From Candidatus Curtissbacteria bacterium RIFCSPHIGHO2_12_FULL_41_17 (GTDB lineage: Bacteria > Patescibacteriota > Microgenomatia > Curtissbacterales > GWA2-41-24): a stretch of 12,208 bases of DNA. Where the stretch lies: positions 1-12,208 of the forward strand of contig MFBL01000055.1 in assembly GCA_001774945.1 (NCBI GenBank). Direction: 5' to 3'. Numbering within the stretch: the first letter of the stretch is position 1; every line of letters starts with the position of its first letter. Positions 12,208 to 12,208 of the stretch are shown in pieces. Position numbers and translations under genes: made by a program. Under the pieces are notes generated by a model. That model searched no databases. It was not told the DNA's origin and saw only the letters and a program-made list of their open reading frames with translations.

Positions 12208-12208
12208 T

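Noticed and set aside
1..12208. Recoded genetic code (TGA as glycine), as in some CPR lineages
   Set aside because: Several conserved genes end cleanly at TGA where their families end, and no conserved gene has internal TGA.
1..12208. CRISPR arrays, tRNA or rRNA genes
   Set aside because: No regularly spaced long direct repeats, cloverleaf-like segments or rRNA-like stretches were seen; the repeats found have a 7-bp period without spacers.

Overview
The window looks like a chromosomal piece of a Patescibacteria/CPR bacterium, most likely Microgenomates-like. The support is indirect: compact AT-rich genes, shortened versions of several housekeeping proteins, almost no Shine-Dalgarno sequences, wall enzymes typical of a monoderm, and short palindromic words carried in frame inside genes. 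TGA acts as a normal stop (rpsT, LCP, trxA and rnfD-like genes all end in TGA), so the recoded SR1/Gracilibacteria lineages are unlikely. I recognise no rRNA, tRNA or CRISPR array.

Layout. Positions 1-99 hold a leftward promoter overlapped by a CIRCE-like operator, so a heat-shock gene may lie just off the left edge. Positions 100-1017 are a one-gene insertion sequence with 18-bp imperfect terminal inverted repeats. A leftward block follows: murJ (lipid II flippase), lepA (EF4) and a GNAT acetyltransferase, whose start lies 3 nt beyond the lepA stop. Divergent from murJ run rpsT (S20) and a 75-aa secreted peptide with a sortase-like LPNAG tail. Converging on these is a leftward operon of trxA, tpiA and an LCP-family wall-polymer transferase. 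A repeat-rich divergent spacer separates trxA from a rightward UvrD/PcrA-like helicase. After a terminator comes an RnfD/NqrB-like membrane protein. A leftward Ig-like surface protein with a similar LAPAGT tail converges on it. The window closes with a complete FemAB-family peptidoglycan-bridge enzyme.

How the genes fit together. MurJ, LCP, FemAB and the two wall-anchor-like proteins all concern a Gram-positive-type envelope, although they are in separate transcription units. rpsT and lepA serve translation. trxA and tpiA are redox and glycolytic housekeeping genes.

The most unusual signal is a set of degenerate heptanucleotide (7-bp period) arrays. Two lie in lepA, one inverted pair lies in the helicase, one encodes the hydrophobic core of the Ig-protein signal peptide, and one flanks a small palindromic repeat in the FemAB gene. 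The AT-rich trxA/helicase spacer is similar. Together with a 22-bp perfect palindrome in the rnfD-like gene, they suggest short repeats entering genes in frame, mostly at surface loops. A second recurring signal is that -10 elements sit only 5-8 bases before start codons, which suggests leaderless transcripts.
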